NCBI GenBank assembly: GCA_002411015.1
Contig: DHPY01000043.1
Location: 1 to 12,976, forward strand
Length of the DNA: 12,976 bases
Reading direction: 5' to 3'
DNA from: Armatimonadetes bacterium UBA5352
GTDB taxonomy: Bacteria > Armatimonadota > Zipacnadia > Zipacnadales > UBA5352
The notes beneath the pieces were generated by a model. That model did no database searches. It was not told the DNA's origin and saw nothing but the letters and a program-made list of their open reading frames with translations. The position numbers and the translations under genes are program-made. Shown in pieces: positions 6,418 through 12,976 of this stretch; position 1 is the first letter of the stretch, and every line of letters begins with the position of its first letter.

Positions 6418-9400
6418 ATGATGCGTGTGCTGGTGTTGACGGCGGTGGTTGCCATGACAGGATCCGCGATGGCGCAGGACGAGTTCACGCTGAAGACCTT
6501 CCACCTGACCGTGCCGCTCGTGCGCGGCGGGCAGGCCGTCTCGGCCATCGTGGCCGATGAGGCGCAGGGCGAACTTGCTCGCAGCGTGCAGGACGCGGTA
6601 CGCGCGGCGTCGGGCGTTGAGCTGCCGATCATCCCGCCGGAGCAGGCCGGGCGCGATGCATGGCGTGAGGGCCGGTCGCTCATCCTCCTCGGCAGGCTCG
6701 GCTCAAACGCCGCGGTGGATGAGCTGTACATCAACCACTACCTCTGCGCCGACGCGCGCTATCCCGGCGAGGGCGGCTACGAGCTGCGCACCATCCACGA
6801 TCCGTGGGGGAGCGGCGGCGCCGCGATCTTCCTCGGTGGCAGCGATGACGCGGGCGTCGCGCTGGCGATCGAGCGCTTCGCCGAGCTTCTGCCTGAGGGC
6901 GGCGAGATCGTCCTCGCGCACACAGTCCGGGCAGCGGGCCCGGCTGTGCCGCAGCCGCTGACGGAGGCGAGCATCGCCGCGATTCGCGAGCAGATCGCTG
7001 CGTCGAACTTCCGCGCCGTGGGGGAGCGCGCGAGCAGCGCTGCCCTCAACTACCACCGCTCGGGCGACGCGAACCAGGCGATCATCGCGAAGGAGGCGCT
7101 CTACCGCCTCGGGGAGATCGTCGAGACGATGGATGTCGTGGATGATTCGCGCGGATCGGTCTACCTGCCGCTGGTCTTCGACCTCGTGGAGGAGAGCGTG
7201 GAGTGGAGTGACGCCGACCGCGAGCAGCTTTCGCGGAACCTCTACGTCTTCAGCACGAAGCTGCGCGAGTTGATTGCTGACACCGAGCCGACGCCGATCC
7301 CGCACGGCAACAACTGGAACGTGCAGACGGCATGGGAGGCCACGCGCTACTTCAGCAAGTACTACGGGATAGACATCAACGGGCGCGCCGAGCGGAACAT
7401 GGACACCTACTTCGGCTCGAACATGACCTGGAAGTCGCGCGAGGACTGCCCCGGCTACGGCTCGATGACCGTCATCGACAACCTGCACTACGTGCTGAAG
7501 AAGCCGGACTTCGCGGCGTACTTCGACTCGGGGATCGCGCGGCAGATGGCCGACTACCAGATGACCGTGACCGACAACCGCGGGAGCCTCGCGGGCTTCG
7601 GTGACTACTCCGCGATCAACGGGAACGGGCACTTCGTGGACCCGATGTCGGTGCTGGCGTGGTACTACGACGACGGCCGCTACATCTGGATGCGCGACAA
7701 GATGTACGAGAAGCCGAGCGGCGCCGAGTTCCTCGGGCAGGCGTTCCTGATTGATGGCATTGAGCCGGTTGAGCCCACCGACCTCCTCGGCGTGCATGTG
7801 CTACCGCTGGAGGACTGGATCTACGACAACCGCGACCTTGCGCTGAACACGGGCGTCCCCAGCACGGATGCTCTGCTGGCCCAGGGCGAGGCTCCGCCGC
7901 ACGAGGACTGCTTCGACAAGATCTCCTACCGCGACAGCTTCGACCCAAGCAGCGAGTATCTGCTCCTGGGCGGCCAGTCGCACGGTTATCACTCGCACCC
8001 TGACGGGAACGCGATCATCAGCTTCACCGACCAGGACCGCCTGTGGCTCTTCGACAGCGGCTACTTCGTGCCGGACACGGTGGAGCACAACACGATGATG
8101 ATCGTGCGCGACGGGCTCTTCCAGCCGGTCCCGCGGCTGCCTGCTCTCGAGGCGATGGGCGACCTGCCCTCGGCCGGGATGACGCGCACGACACTCCGCG
8201 GCTACAACGGCGCCGACTGGAGCCGCAACATCATCTGGGCGAAGGGCAAGTACACGCTCGTGCTGGATGAGGTGACCGCGCGCGAGCCCGGCGACTACGG
8301 CCTCCAGTGCGTCTGGCGGGTCATCGGAGAGCCGGAGCAGAGCGCCGATCGGGTGCTCGTCAGGCAGACCGGCGCGCGTTTCGCGCTCGTGAGTGACGGC
8401 GCGCCGACGTGGGAGCAGCGCGGGGTGACGCCGGAATCGGCCGCCCGCCGGTCGCTCCTGCAGAGCCAGAACGCGGAGCTTGGCGCGGGCGAGACGATCA
8501 GCTTCGCGAACGCGTTCTGCTGCCCGACGGGGGAAGCCGACTTCCCGGTGGATGTCGTGCGCGTGCTGGATGGCGTGGTGCTGGTGAGCGGCCCCGATGG
8601 CGTCGCATACGCGGGTGTCGGTCCGGCACATCCGCAGGGCCTGCCGCAGGTGGAGGCGCGGCTGTTCCACATCACGGACACGCGCATCTCCCTGGCCGAC
8701 GCGACCTCCGCCGAGATCGGTGACATCGAGGTGCGCCCGGAGGCGCTGGCGGATGTCGAGATAGACCTCGCCGCAGGGCGGGCGGTGATCGCCTCTGAGG
8801 CGCCGGTAGTGCTGGAGATTTCCGAAGCTCTCGCGCGGACCATGGAGGTCGTCTCGGCGGCGCAGTTGGCCGTGCGCGATGGCCGCGTAGCCCTCACCCT
8901 GGCCCCCGGGCGGCATGAGCTGCGGTTCGCGGCGGATGAGGGCGCGGCCGGGGCGGATTCGTTCCGCGGGCTCTACGACGTCCTTGCCCGGCGCAAGGCT
9001 GAGATGCTCGCGCAACGCGCCGGTGGGGGAGAGGACGCTGGCGAGGCGCTCTTCGCCCATGAGCCTGCGCGCGAGGAGACGCGGACCTTCTTCGCCGACA
9101 TCGAGACCGGTGAGGAGCTACCCGATCTTGCTCGGCAGGGCGCGGCGTCCGTCTGGACAGAGGCGCAGGCCGGCGCGAGTCCGCGCAACGCGGTGGATGG
9201 CAACCTCGAGACATACTCGGCCGTCGGCAGCAGCGCCCCGCACGTGACCGATCTGCCCAAAGACATCGGCGTGGAGTGGGGGCAGCCGGTCACCGTCGGG
9301 CAGGCGTGGTTCTATCACCATAGCGCGGCCTACGCGCCCGCCGAGGACGGCCACGACATCCAGGCGTGGATTGGTGATGAGTGGGTGTCGCTGGATGACA

Positions 9401-10629
9401 CGGTCGTGAAGTCCGACGATGGCGCGACCTGGGTGCACAGCTTCGAGCCGGTCGAGACCACGCGCCTGCGGCTGTTCGTGACCGGGTTCGCGCAGATGAG
9501 GACGGCCGTGCGCGAGATGAAGATGTTCGCGGCGCAGGCCGAGCCGCGTGAGGAGACGCGCGCGCTGCCCAAGCCCGTTCGCGCGATGAAGGCCGCGGAT
9601 ATCACCAGCGACGGGCGCGCGGAGATCGTCGCCTGCGCCGGCGGGAATCTGGTCGCGCTCGACGCCGCCGGCGAGCGGCTGTGGAGCGCGCCGATCGGCG
9701 AGAGCTACGGGAAATGCCTCGACATCTACGACCTCGACGCGGACGGGCGCCCTGAGGTCATCGTCGGCGGGCAGGATCAGAAGGTCTACTGCTTCGATGC
9801 CGACGGGAATGAGCGCTGGGTGGTGGACTGCCCGGCCGATCCGTACACCGCCGAGATCGAGCCGCAGCGCGGGACGATTGACGTGCTGGCGGCGGGCGAC
9901 ATCAACGCCGACGGCCTCGGTGAGATCGTCTTCGGCGCCTCCAACTGGCTGGCGTATGCGCTGAACCACCGCGGAGAACTGCTCTGGAAGGCGATCAACT
10001 GGGCGCACCCGCCGCTGGACATCGCGCTCCAGGACGTCACCGGCGATGGGCGCCTGGAGGCGCTGATCGCCACGCGCTACAACGATGCGAACCTCTTCGA
10101 CGCCGATGGGCGGCAGATCGACAGCATCAGCGCGGGCTACCACGGTATCCCGATGTCCGTCGCGGCGGCCGATCTCGATGGCGATGGGACGGTCGAGCTG
10201 ATCACCGGCTCGCGCGTGGGGAACCTGCACGTGAAGCCCTTCAAGGGCACGCCGTGGGAGCTGTCAATGGGCAGCCAGGTCACGGACGTGGCGACGGCGG
10301 ACCTCGCAGGCGATGGCACGCAGCGGGTGCTCGCCTGTTCGGCGAGCCACTACGTGATCTGCGCCGACGCCAGCGGCAGCGTGATCTGGCGGGCGAATGT
10401 CGGCGGCGCCGCGCGGCAGATGGCCATCGGCGACATCAACGGCGATGGCGCGCCGGAGGTCGTGGTGGCGGTGGCGGGAGACGCGCCGGCGGTGCTGAGG
10501 GCCACCGGCGAACTCCTCGGCCGCCTCGGCCCGGCGGATGCCGAACTGATCGCGCTCGCGGACGTCAATGGCGACGGCCGAGTCGAGCTGCTCTGCGCTC
10601 GCGACGGCCTCATCGGCGCGTGGCGATAA
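6418..10629 (+). CDS. giant secreted heparinase II/III-like protein with discoidin module and FG-GAP propeller (1403 aa)
   Basis: Tandem paralogue of the preceding gene. It starts at the ATG of an ATG-ATG pair; no good Shine-Dalgarno is visible. Seen in order: signal peptide 1-19 (AMA|QD); alpha/beta domain about 21-175; alpha/alpha toroid about 180-480 with W300-N301 and E342-D343...Y347...Y358, matching the neighbour position by position; beta-sandwich from about 498 with H522, H525, H527, D529, D546 and H557-N558. These keep the full H-x-H-x-D...D...H-N pattern expected for the metal and catalytic site of heparinase II/III enzymes. An F5/8 type C (discoidin, CBM32-like) module follows at about 905-1042, with SPRNAVDGNLETYS near 921-934. 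The C-terminal FG-GAP/VCBS propeller has eight calcium loops of the DxDxDG type or close variants, starting at D1061, D1105, D1161, D1206, D1252, D1295, D1339 and D1382. It probably cleaves a uronic-acid polysaccharide outside the cytoplasm while the propeller and discoidin modules bind substrate or surface. The substrate is not readable from sequence. Confidence 0.88.
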   Translation: MMRVLVLTAVVAMTGSAMAQDEFTLKTFHLTVPLVRGGQAVSAIVADEAQGELARSVQDAVRAASGVELPIIPPEQAGRDAWREGRSLILLGRLGSNAAVDELYINHYLCADARYPGEGGYELRTIHDPWGSGGAAIFLGGSDDAGVALAIERFAELLPEGGEIVLAHTVRAAGPAVPQPLTEASIAAIREQIAASNFRAVGERASSAALNYHRSGDANQAIIAKEALYRLGEIVETMDVVDDSRGSVYLPLVFDLVEESVEWSDADREQLSRNLYVFSTKLRELIADTEPTPIPHGNNWNVQTAWEATRYFSKYYGIDINGRAERNMDTYFGSNMTWKSREDCPGYGSMTVIDNLHYVLKKPDFAAYFDSGIARQMADYQMTVTDNRGSLAGFGDYSAINGNGHFVDPMSVLAWYYDDGRYIWMRDKMYEKPSGAEFLGQAFLIDGIEPVEPTDLLGVHVLPLEDWIYDNRDLALNTGVPSTDALLAQGEAPPHEDCFDKISYRDSFDPSSEYLLLGGQSHGYHSHPDGNAIISFTDQDRLWLFDSGYFVPDTVEHNTMMIVRDGLFQPVPRLPALEAMGDLPSAGMTRTTLRGYNGADWSRNIIWAKGKYTLVLDEVTAREPGDYGLQCVWRVIGEPEQSADRVLVRQTGARFALVSDGAPTWEQRGVTPESAARRSLLQSQNAELGAGETISFANAFCCPTGEADFPVDVVRVLDGVVLVSGPDGVAYAGVGPAHPQGLPQVEARLFHITDTRISLADATSAEIGDIEVRPEALADVEIDLAAGRAVIASEAPVVLEISEALARTMEVVSAAQLAVRDGRVALTLAPGRHELRFAADEGAAGADSFRGLYDVLARRKAEMLAQRAGGGEDAGEALFAHEPAREETRTFFADIETGEELPDLARQGAASVWTEAQAGASPRNAVDGNLETYSAVGSSAPHVTDLPKDIGVEWGQPVTVGQAWFYHHSAAYAPAEDGHDIQAWIGDEWVSLDDTVVKSDDGATWVHSFEPVETTRLRLFVTGFAQMRTAVREMKMFAAQAEPREETRALPKPVRAMKAADITSDGRAEIVACAGGNLVALDAAGERLWSAPIGESYGKCLDIYDLDADGRPEVIVGGQDQKVYCFDADGNERWVVDCPADPYTAEIEPQRGTIDVLAAGDINADGLGEIVFGASNWLAYALNHRGELLWKAINWAHPPLDIALQDVTGDGRLEALIATRYNDANLFDADGRQIDSISAGYHGIPMSVAAADLDGDGTVELITGSRVGNLHVKPFKGTPWELSMGSQVTDVATADLAGDGTQRVLACSASHYVICADASGSVIWRANVGGAARQMAIGDINGDGAPEVVVAVAGDAPAVLRATGELLGRLGPADAELIALADVNGDGRVELLCARDGLIGAWR

Positions 10630-10649
10630 CGGCGGGCCGGCACAGCGGC

Positions 10650-10671
10650 TGAGTTCCGCAGGCGGAACTCA
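10650..10671. repeat. perfect hairpin after gene 3 stop
   Basis: 9-bp perfect arms TGAGTTCCG and CGGAACTCA enclose the loop CAGG, 20 nt after the TAA of gene 3. Its build (8-9 bp arms, 4-nt AGG-containing loop) parallels the hairpin after gene 2, although the arm sequences differ. No T-tract follows. It may act as a terminator-like or 3'-end stabilising structure, or be a mobile palindromic repeat. Confidence 0.6.
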
Positions 10672-10776
10672 CCCTCGCGCCGCTAAACGACAGCGGGCGC
10701 TCGGGCGGCCCCTCCACGACGGAACTGCGTGCGGCGAGGGCGTCCCAGCGCGTCCCGCAATCCATGGGCCGACCTC

Positions 10777-10802
10777 GTGTCAGCCGCTGGCGCGCCTGAC
10801 AC
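10777..10802. repeat. inverted repeat upstream of gene 4
   Basis: GTGTCAG and CTGACAC, 7-bp perfect arms around a 12-nt loop, lie about 60 nt before the gene 4 start. This could be a leader stem or a dimeric regulator site. No other copy was found in the window. Confidence 0.35.
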
Positions 10803-10816
10803 TCGTGCGGCCCCTC

Positions 10817-10835
10817 CTTCGGGTCGAGGCCGAAG
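10817..10835. repeat. small hairpin in gene 4 leader
   Basis: CTTCGG and CCGAAG pair around a 7-nt loop, ending 16 nt before the AGGAGGT ribosome site of gene 4. If transcribed it would sit in the 5' leader, where it could influence translation. The stem is only 6 bp, so chance is possible. Confidence 0.3.
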
Positions 10836-10851
10836 AGTCGCTCTGCCAGGT

Positions 10852-10858
10852 AGGAGGT
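10852..10858 (+). promoter_or_regulatory. ribosome binding site of gene 4
   Basis: AGGAGGT, a near-perfect Shine-Dalgarno, ends 5 nt before the ATG at 10864. It fixes the start of gene 4 and rules out the longer in-frame opening from 10729. Confidence 0.85.
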
Positions 10859-10863
10859 CACTC

Positions 10864-12918
10864 ATGCCACTGATCGCGGCCGTACTGATGCTCGCCGCCG
10901 GGGTTGCGGTGGCTGAGGTGCCGATGCCCGAGCACCCGATGACTGACGCGGAGCTGTTCGCGGCGCTCGAGCTTGGGCGGCCGGAGCTTGCCGCTGTGCG
11001 CGAGGCTGTCGCCGCGGAGGACTACCCGCGGGCGCGGCATGAGCTTGCGCAGTACTACCGCACGCGCAAGGGCAAGTACTGGCGGCTCGGCCCGGGCGAT
11101 CCGCCGGAGGACATCGGCAACGTGGAGCAGATGCGCGAGTGGGGGCTGCGGCTGATCGCGCGTGACCCGAGCCTCCTGCCATGGACGGAGGACGGTGGCC
11201 TCGACTGGCTGACCGACCCGAACGCCGCGAACAAGCCGCGGATGTACTTCTGGTCCTCGATGGCGAACGCCTACTACGCGCTCGATCAGCCCGAGGAGAT
11301 GGTGAGGATCTGGACCGACCTGCTGCGAAGCTGGGTGACGCAGGCGCCGATGGTCGCGAACAATGACTACTGGAACGGGATGGTCGCGGGGATCCGCATG
11401 CGCGGAGGCTGGCCGGATGCCTTCCAGGCCTTCATCGGCTCCGATGCACTCGGCGATGATGATGTGACCCTCCTCCTCAAGTCGCTGCTGCAGCAGGCGC
11501 GCTACACGCGCGAGACCCACTGGCCCACCGGCAATCAGCTTGCCTTCGCGATGGTCGGGCTCTACACGAGTGGCGTGGTCTTCCCGGAGTTCGCCGAGGC
11601 GACGGACTGGCGGGAGTTCACCGTACAGACCGCGCTCGATGACCTTGAGGCAGGCTACCTGCCGGACGGGATGGGCGTGGAGCTCTCGCCGGGCTATCAC
11701 GCGTTCTTCTACAATTACCTGCGCATGGACGATCTTGCCCAGGAGGTCGGGCGAGCGGACGATCCGCGCCTGCAGGCGCTTGTGGAGCGCGCCGAGAGGC
11801 TCTACGAGCCCTACGTCTTCCTCACCGGCCCCGATGGCACGATGCCCCGCTACCAGGACGGTGGCGGCCCCAGCGCCCGCGAGCGGCTGACCGAGGCCAT
11901 CGCGCGCTATCCGCACCGCGAGGACTACCGCTTCATCGCGACCGCCGGCGCCGAGGGCGAGCCGCCCGAGTTCACATCGATCGCGATGCCCTACGCGGGC
12001 TACATCGCGATGCGCTCGGGCTGGGAGCCGGGTGCGAACTACTTCGGCTTCGACGTCGGCCCGATCGGCTGGACGCATGCGCACCAGGACAAGCTGAACC
12101 TCGTGGCCTGGGCGTGGGGGAGACTGCTGCTGATCGACCCCGCGCGCGGCTCGTACGCCGACACGCCGATCTCGAACTACACGATGGACAGCTTCGCGCA
12201 CAACACCGCGCTCGTGGACGGCCGCCCGCAGCGCCGCCGCTGGCGCGACCCGAACCCGACGCAGATGCCCTACCAGCCGCGTGAGGACTTCAGCTTCGAG
12301 ACCACCGACGCGTGGGATCGCGCCACTGGCGTCTACGAGGGCAGCTACGGGATGGTCGGGCCATCGAACGCCTACCCCTACTCCGAGGGCAGCAACTTCC
12401 TCGCGGGCTGGGTGCAGCCTGCGACGCACCATCGCCGCGTGCTCTTCGTGAAGCCCGACATCCTGATCGTGGCCGACACGCTCACGCCGCTCGATGGCGC
12501 CGCGCATGAGTATGAGTTGCGCTGGCAGATCGACAGCATGCAGATGGTGACGCTTGCCGACGGCTCCGCGATGGCGACCGCCGACGAGGGCCAGCCGAAC
12601 CTGCTCGTGGCGCCGCTGACGCGCGAGGGCCTGACGGTCGCGAGCGCCTGCGGGCAGACGGAGCCGCAGATCCTCGGCTGGAAGCTCTACGGCCCGGAGC
12701 CTGAGCCGATCACGACGGTGCAGCATCGCCGCAGCGGCGAGGGCGTGGTGCGCTTCGTGACGCTGCTGCTGCCGCTGCGCGCGGGCCAGGCGCCGCCGGA
12801 GGTCTCGGTGGCGTGGGAGGGGAACCTCGCGACCTTGAGCCTAGGCGACGGCCGGACGGTGCGGGTGATGGTGCCGGCCGATCCGGCTGAGGAGATGGCA
12901 TTGCAGGAGTGGAGGTAG
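10864..12918 (+). CDS. secreted heparinase II/III family protein (684 aa)
   Basis: An exported polysaccharide lyase-type enzyme, expected to split uronic-acid glycans by beta-elimination. The start is fixed by an AGGAGGT site. The signal peptide is short (MPLIAAVLMLAAGVAVA|E) and lacks a basic residue in its n-region. The N-terminal part (about 35-330) is the helical toroid: it opens with a PELAAVREAVAAEDYPRARHE-type segment, carries THWPTGNQ with N224, and has the hallmark LPDGMGVELSPGYH at 266-279, with Y278 the likely catalytic tyrosine. The C-terminal beta-sandwich (about 385-670) has H405-x-H407-x-D409, D425 in LLLIDP, and H446-N447-T448, the arrangement expected for the catalytic His and the zinc ligands of heparinase II/III proteins. 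Length suits a two-domain enzyme with no accessory module, unlike the two giant neighbours, whose toroid motifs it shares only remotely. Family is confident; substrate (heparin-like, alginate-like or other) is not determined. Confidence 0.92.
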   Translation: MPLIAAVLMLAAGVAVAEVPMPEHPMTDAELFAALELGRPELAAVREAVAAEDYPRARHELAQYYRTRKGKYWRLGPGDPPEDIGNVEQMREWGLRLIARDPSLLPWTEDGGLDWLTDPNAANKPRMYFWSSMANAYYALDQPEEMVRIWTDLLRSWVTQAPMVANNDYWNGMVAGIRMRGGWPDAFQAFIGSDALGDDDVTLLLKSLLQQARYTRETHWPTGNQLAFAMVGLYTSGVVFPEFAEATDWREFTVQTALDDLEAGYLPDGMGVELSPGYHAFFYNYLRMDDLAQEVGRADDPRLQALVERAERLYEPYVFLTGPDGTMPRYQDGGGPSARERLTEAIARYPHREDYRFIATAGAEGEPPEFTSIAMPYAGYIAMRSGWEPGANYFGFDVGPIGWTHAHQDKLNLVAWAWGRLLLIDPARGSYADTPISNYTMDSFAHNTALVDGRPQRRRWRDPNPTQMPYQPREDFSFETTDAWDRATGVYEGSYGMVGPSNAYPYSEGSNFLAGWVQPATHHRRVLFVKPDILIVADTLTPLDGAAHEYELRWQIDSMQMVTLADGSAMATADEGQPNLLVAPLTREGLTVASACGQTEPQILGWKLYGPEPEPITTVQHRRSGEGVVRFVTLLLPLRAGQAPPEVSVAWEGNLATLSLGDGRTVRVMVPADPAEEMALQEWR

Positions 12919-12976
12919 GACAGGCTTCCAGGTTATGTTCAGAAAGCCCGCATTCGCCCGTCAAGTTGTCTTTCAG
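12919..12976. other. downstream tail of gene 4
   Basis: These 58 nt follow the TAG of gene 4. They start with GACAGGC, the same heptamer that begins the hairpin after gene 2, but the complementary arm is missing. The region is visibly less GC-rich than the gene. No terminator hairpin with a T-tract and no new gene start is seen before the window ends. Confidence 0.4.

Larger units (their letters stand above)
10630..10863. promoter_or_regulatory. structured intergenic region before gene 4
   Basis: These 234 nt hold no gene but are crowded with symmetry: a strong hairpin at 10650-10671 inside an outer pair AGCGGC/GCCGCT (10644-10649 and 10679-10684), a 7-bp inverted repeat at 10777-10802, a hairpin at 10817-10835, and an 11-bp direct repeat GCGGCCCCTCC at 10705-10715 and 10807-10817. 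A near-tandem GCGTCCC pair occurs at 10740-10756. It probably contains the end of the gene 2-3 transcript and the promoter and 5' leader of gene 4. I could not match it to a known riboswitch or to a clear sigma-70 promoter. Confidence 0.45.

Noticed and set aside
10729..10863. N-terminal extension of gene 4
   Set aside because: The extension is arginine-rich spacer translation. AGGAGGT at 10852-10858 fixes the ATG at 10864.
6703..12726. Chain of long minus-strand frames opposite genes 3 and 4 (6703-7797, 7801-9060, 9118-10230, 10858-12726)
   Set aside because: Same low-complexity antisense character as the frame opposite gene 2. They tile real genes and show no conserved motif.
1..12976. CRISPR array, insertion sequence, integrase or prophage genes
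   Set aside because: No regularly spaced direct repeats, transposase motifs, terminal inverted repeats with target duplication, or phage-like proteins were found.

Overview
The window is GC-rich bacterial DNA. It carries four exported-protein genes and no visible RNA gene, CRISPR array, insertion sequence or prophage part. The content is typical of polysaccharide-degrading, high-GC bacteria of the Armatimonadota, Planctomycetota or Hydrogenedentota type: very large secreted heparinase II/III-like (alpha/alpha-toroid) proteins carrying carbohydrate-binding modules and calcium-loop FG-GAP/VCBS propellers. The phylum is an inference from gene content. There is no ribosomal or marker gene to confirm it. 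No SusC/SusD pair is present, so this is not a Bacteroidetes-type polysaccharide utilisation locus.

Layout. Positions 1-367 hold no convincing gene, only a doubtful 35-codon minus-strand reading frame at the very edge. A secreted DUF4139-like protein lies on the minus strand (368-1447). A divergent intergenic region of about 300 bp separates it from three plus-strand genes. Gene 2 (1742-6361, 1539 aa) and gene 3 (6418-10629, 1403 aa) are tandem paralogues. Each has a signal peptide, an alpha/beta domain, an alpha/alpha-toroid lyase-like domain, a heparinase-type beta-sandwich and a C-terminal FG-GAP/VCBS propeller. Only 56 nt, containing a perfect hairpin, separates them. After a 234-nt spacer rich in inverted repeats comes gene 4 (10864-12918, 684 aa), a compact heparinase II/III-family protein without accessory modules.

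How the genes may work together (inference). All four products carry signal peptides. Genes 2-4 look like a set of secreted lyase-type enzymes acting on a uronic-acid-containing polysaccharide, with the two giant proteins using propellers and sugar-binding modules to hold substrate or surface. The substrate cannot be read from the sequence.

The most interesting signals come from comparing the two paralogues. They share toroid, sandwich and propeller, down to the spacing of the calcium loops. They differ in where their binding modules sit: an N-terminal CBM plus a module nested inside the sandwich in gene 2, against a discoidin-like module before the propeller in gene 3. Gene 2 also has Gln in place of the second His of the H-x-H-x-D motif and has lost calcium loops in its last three blades. 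It may be a specialised or catalytically altered partner of gene 3.
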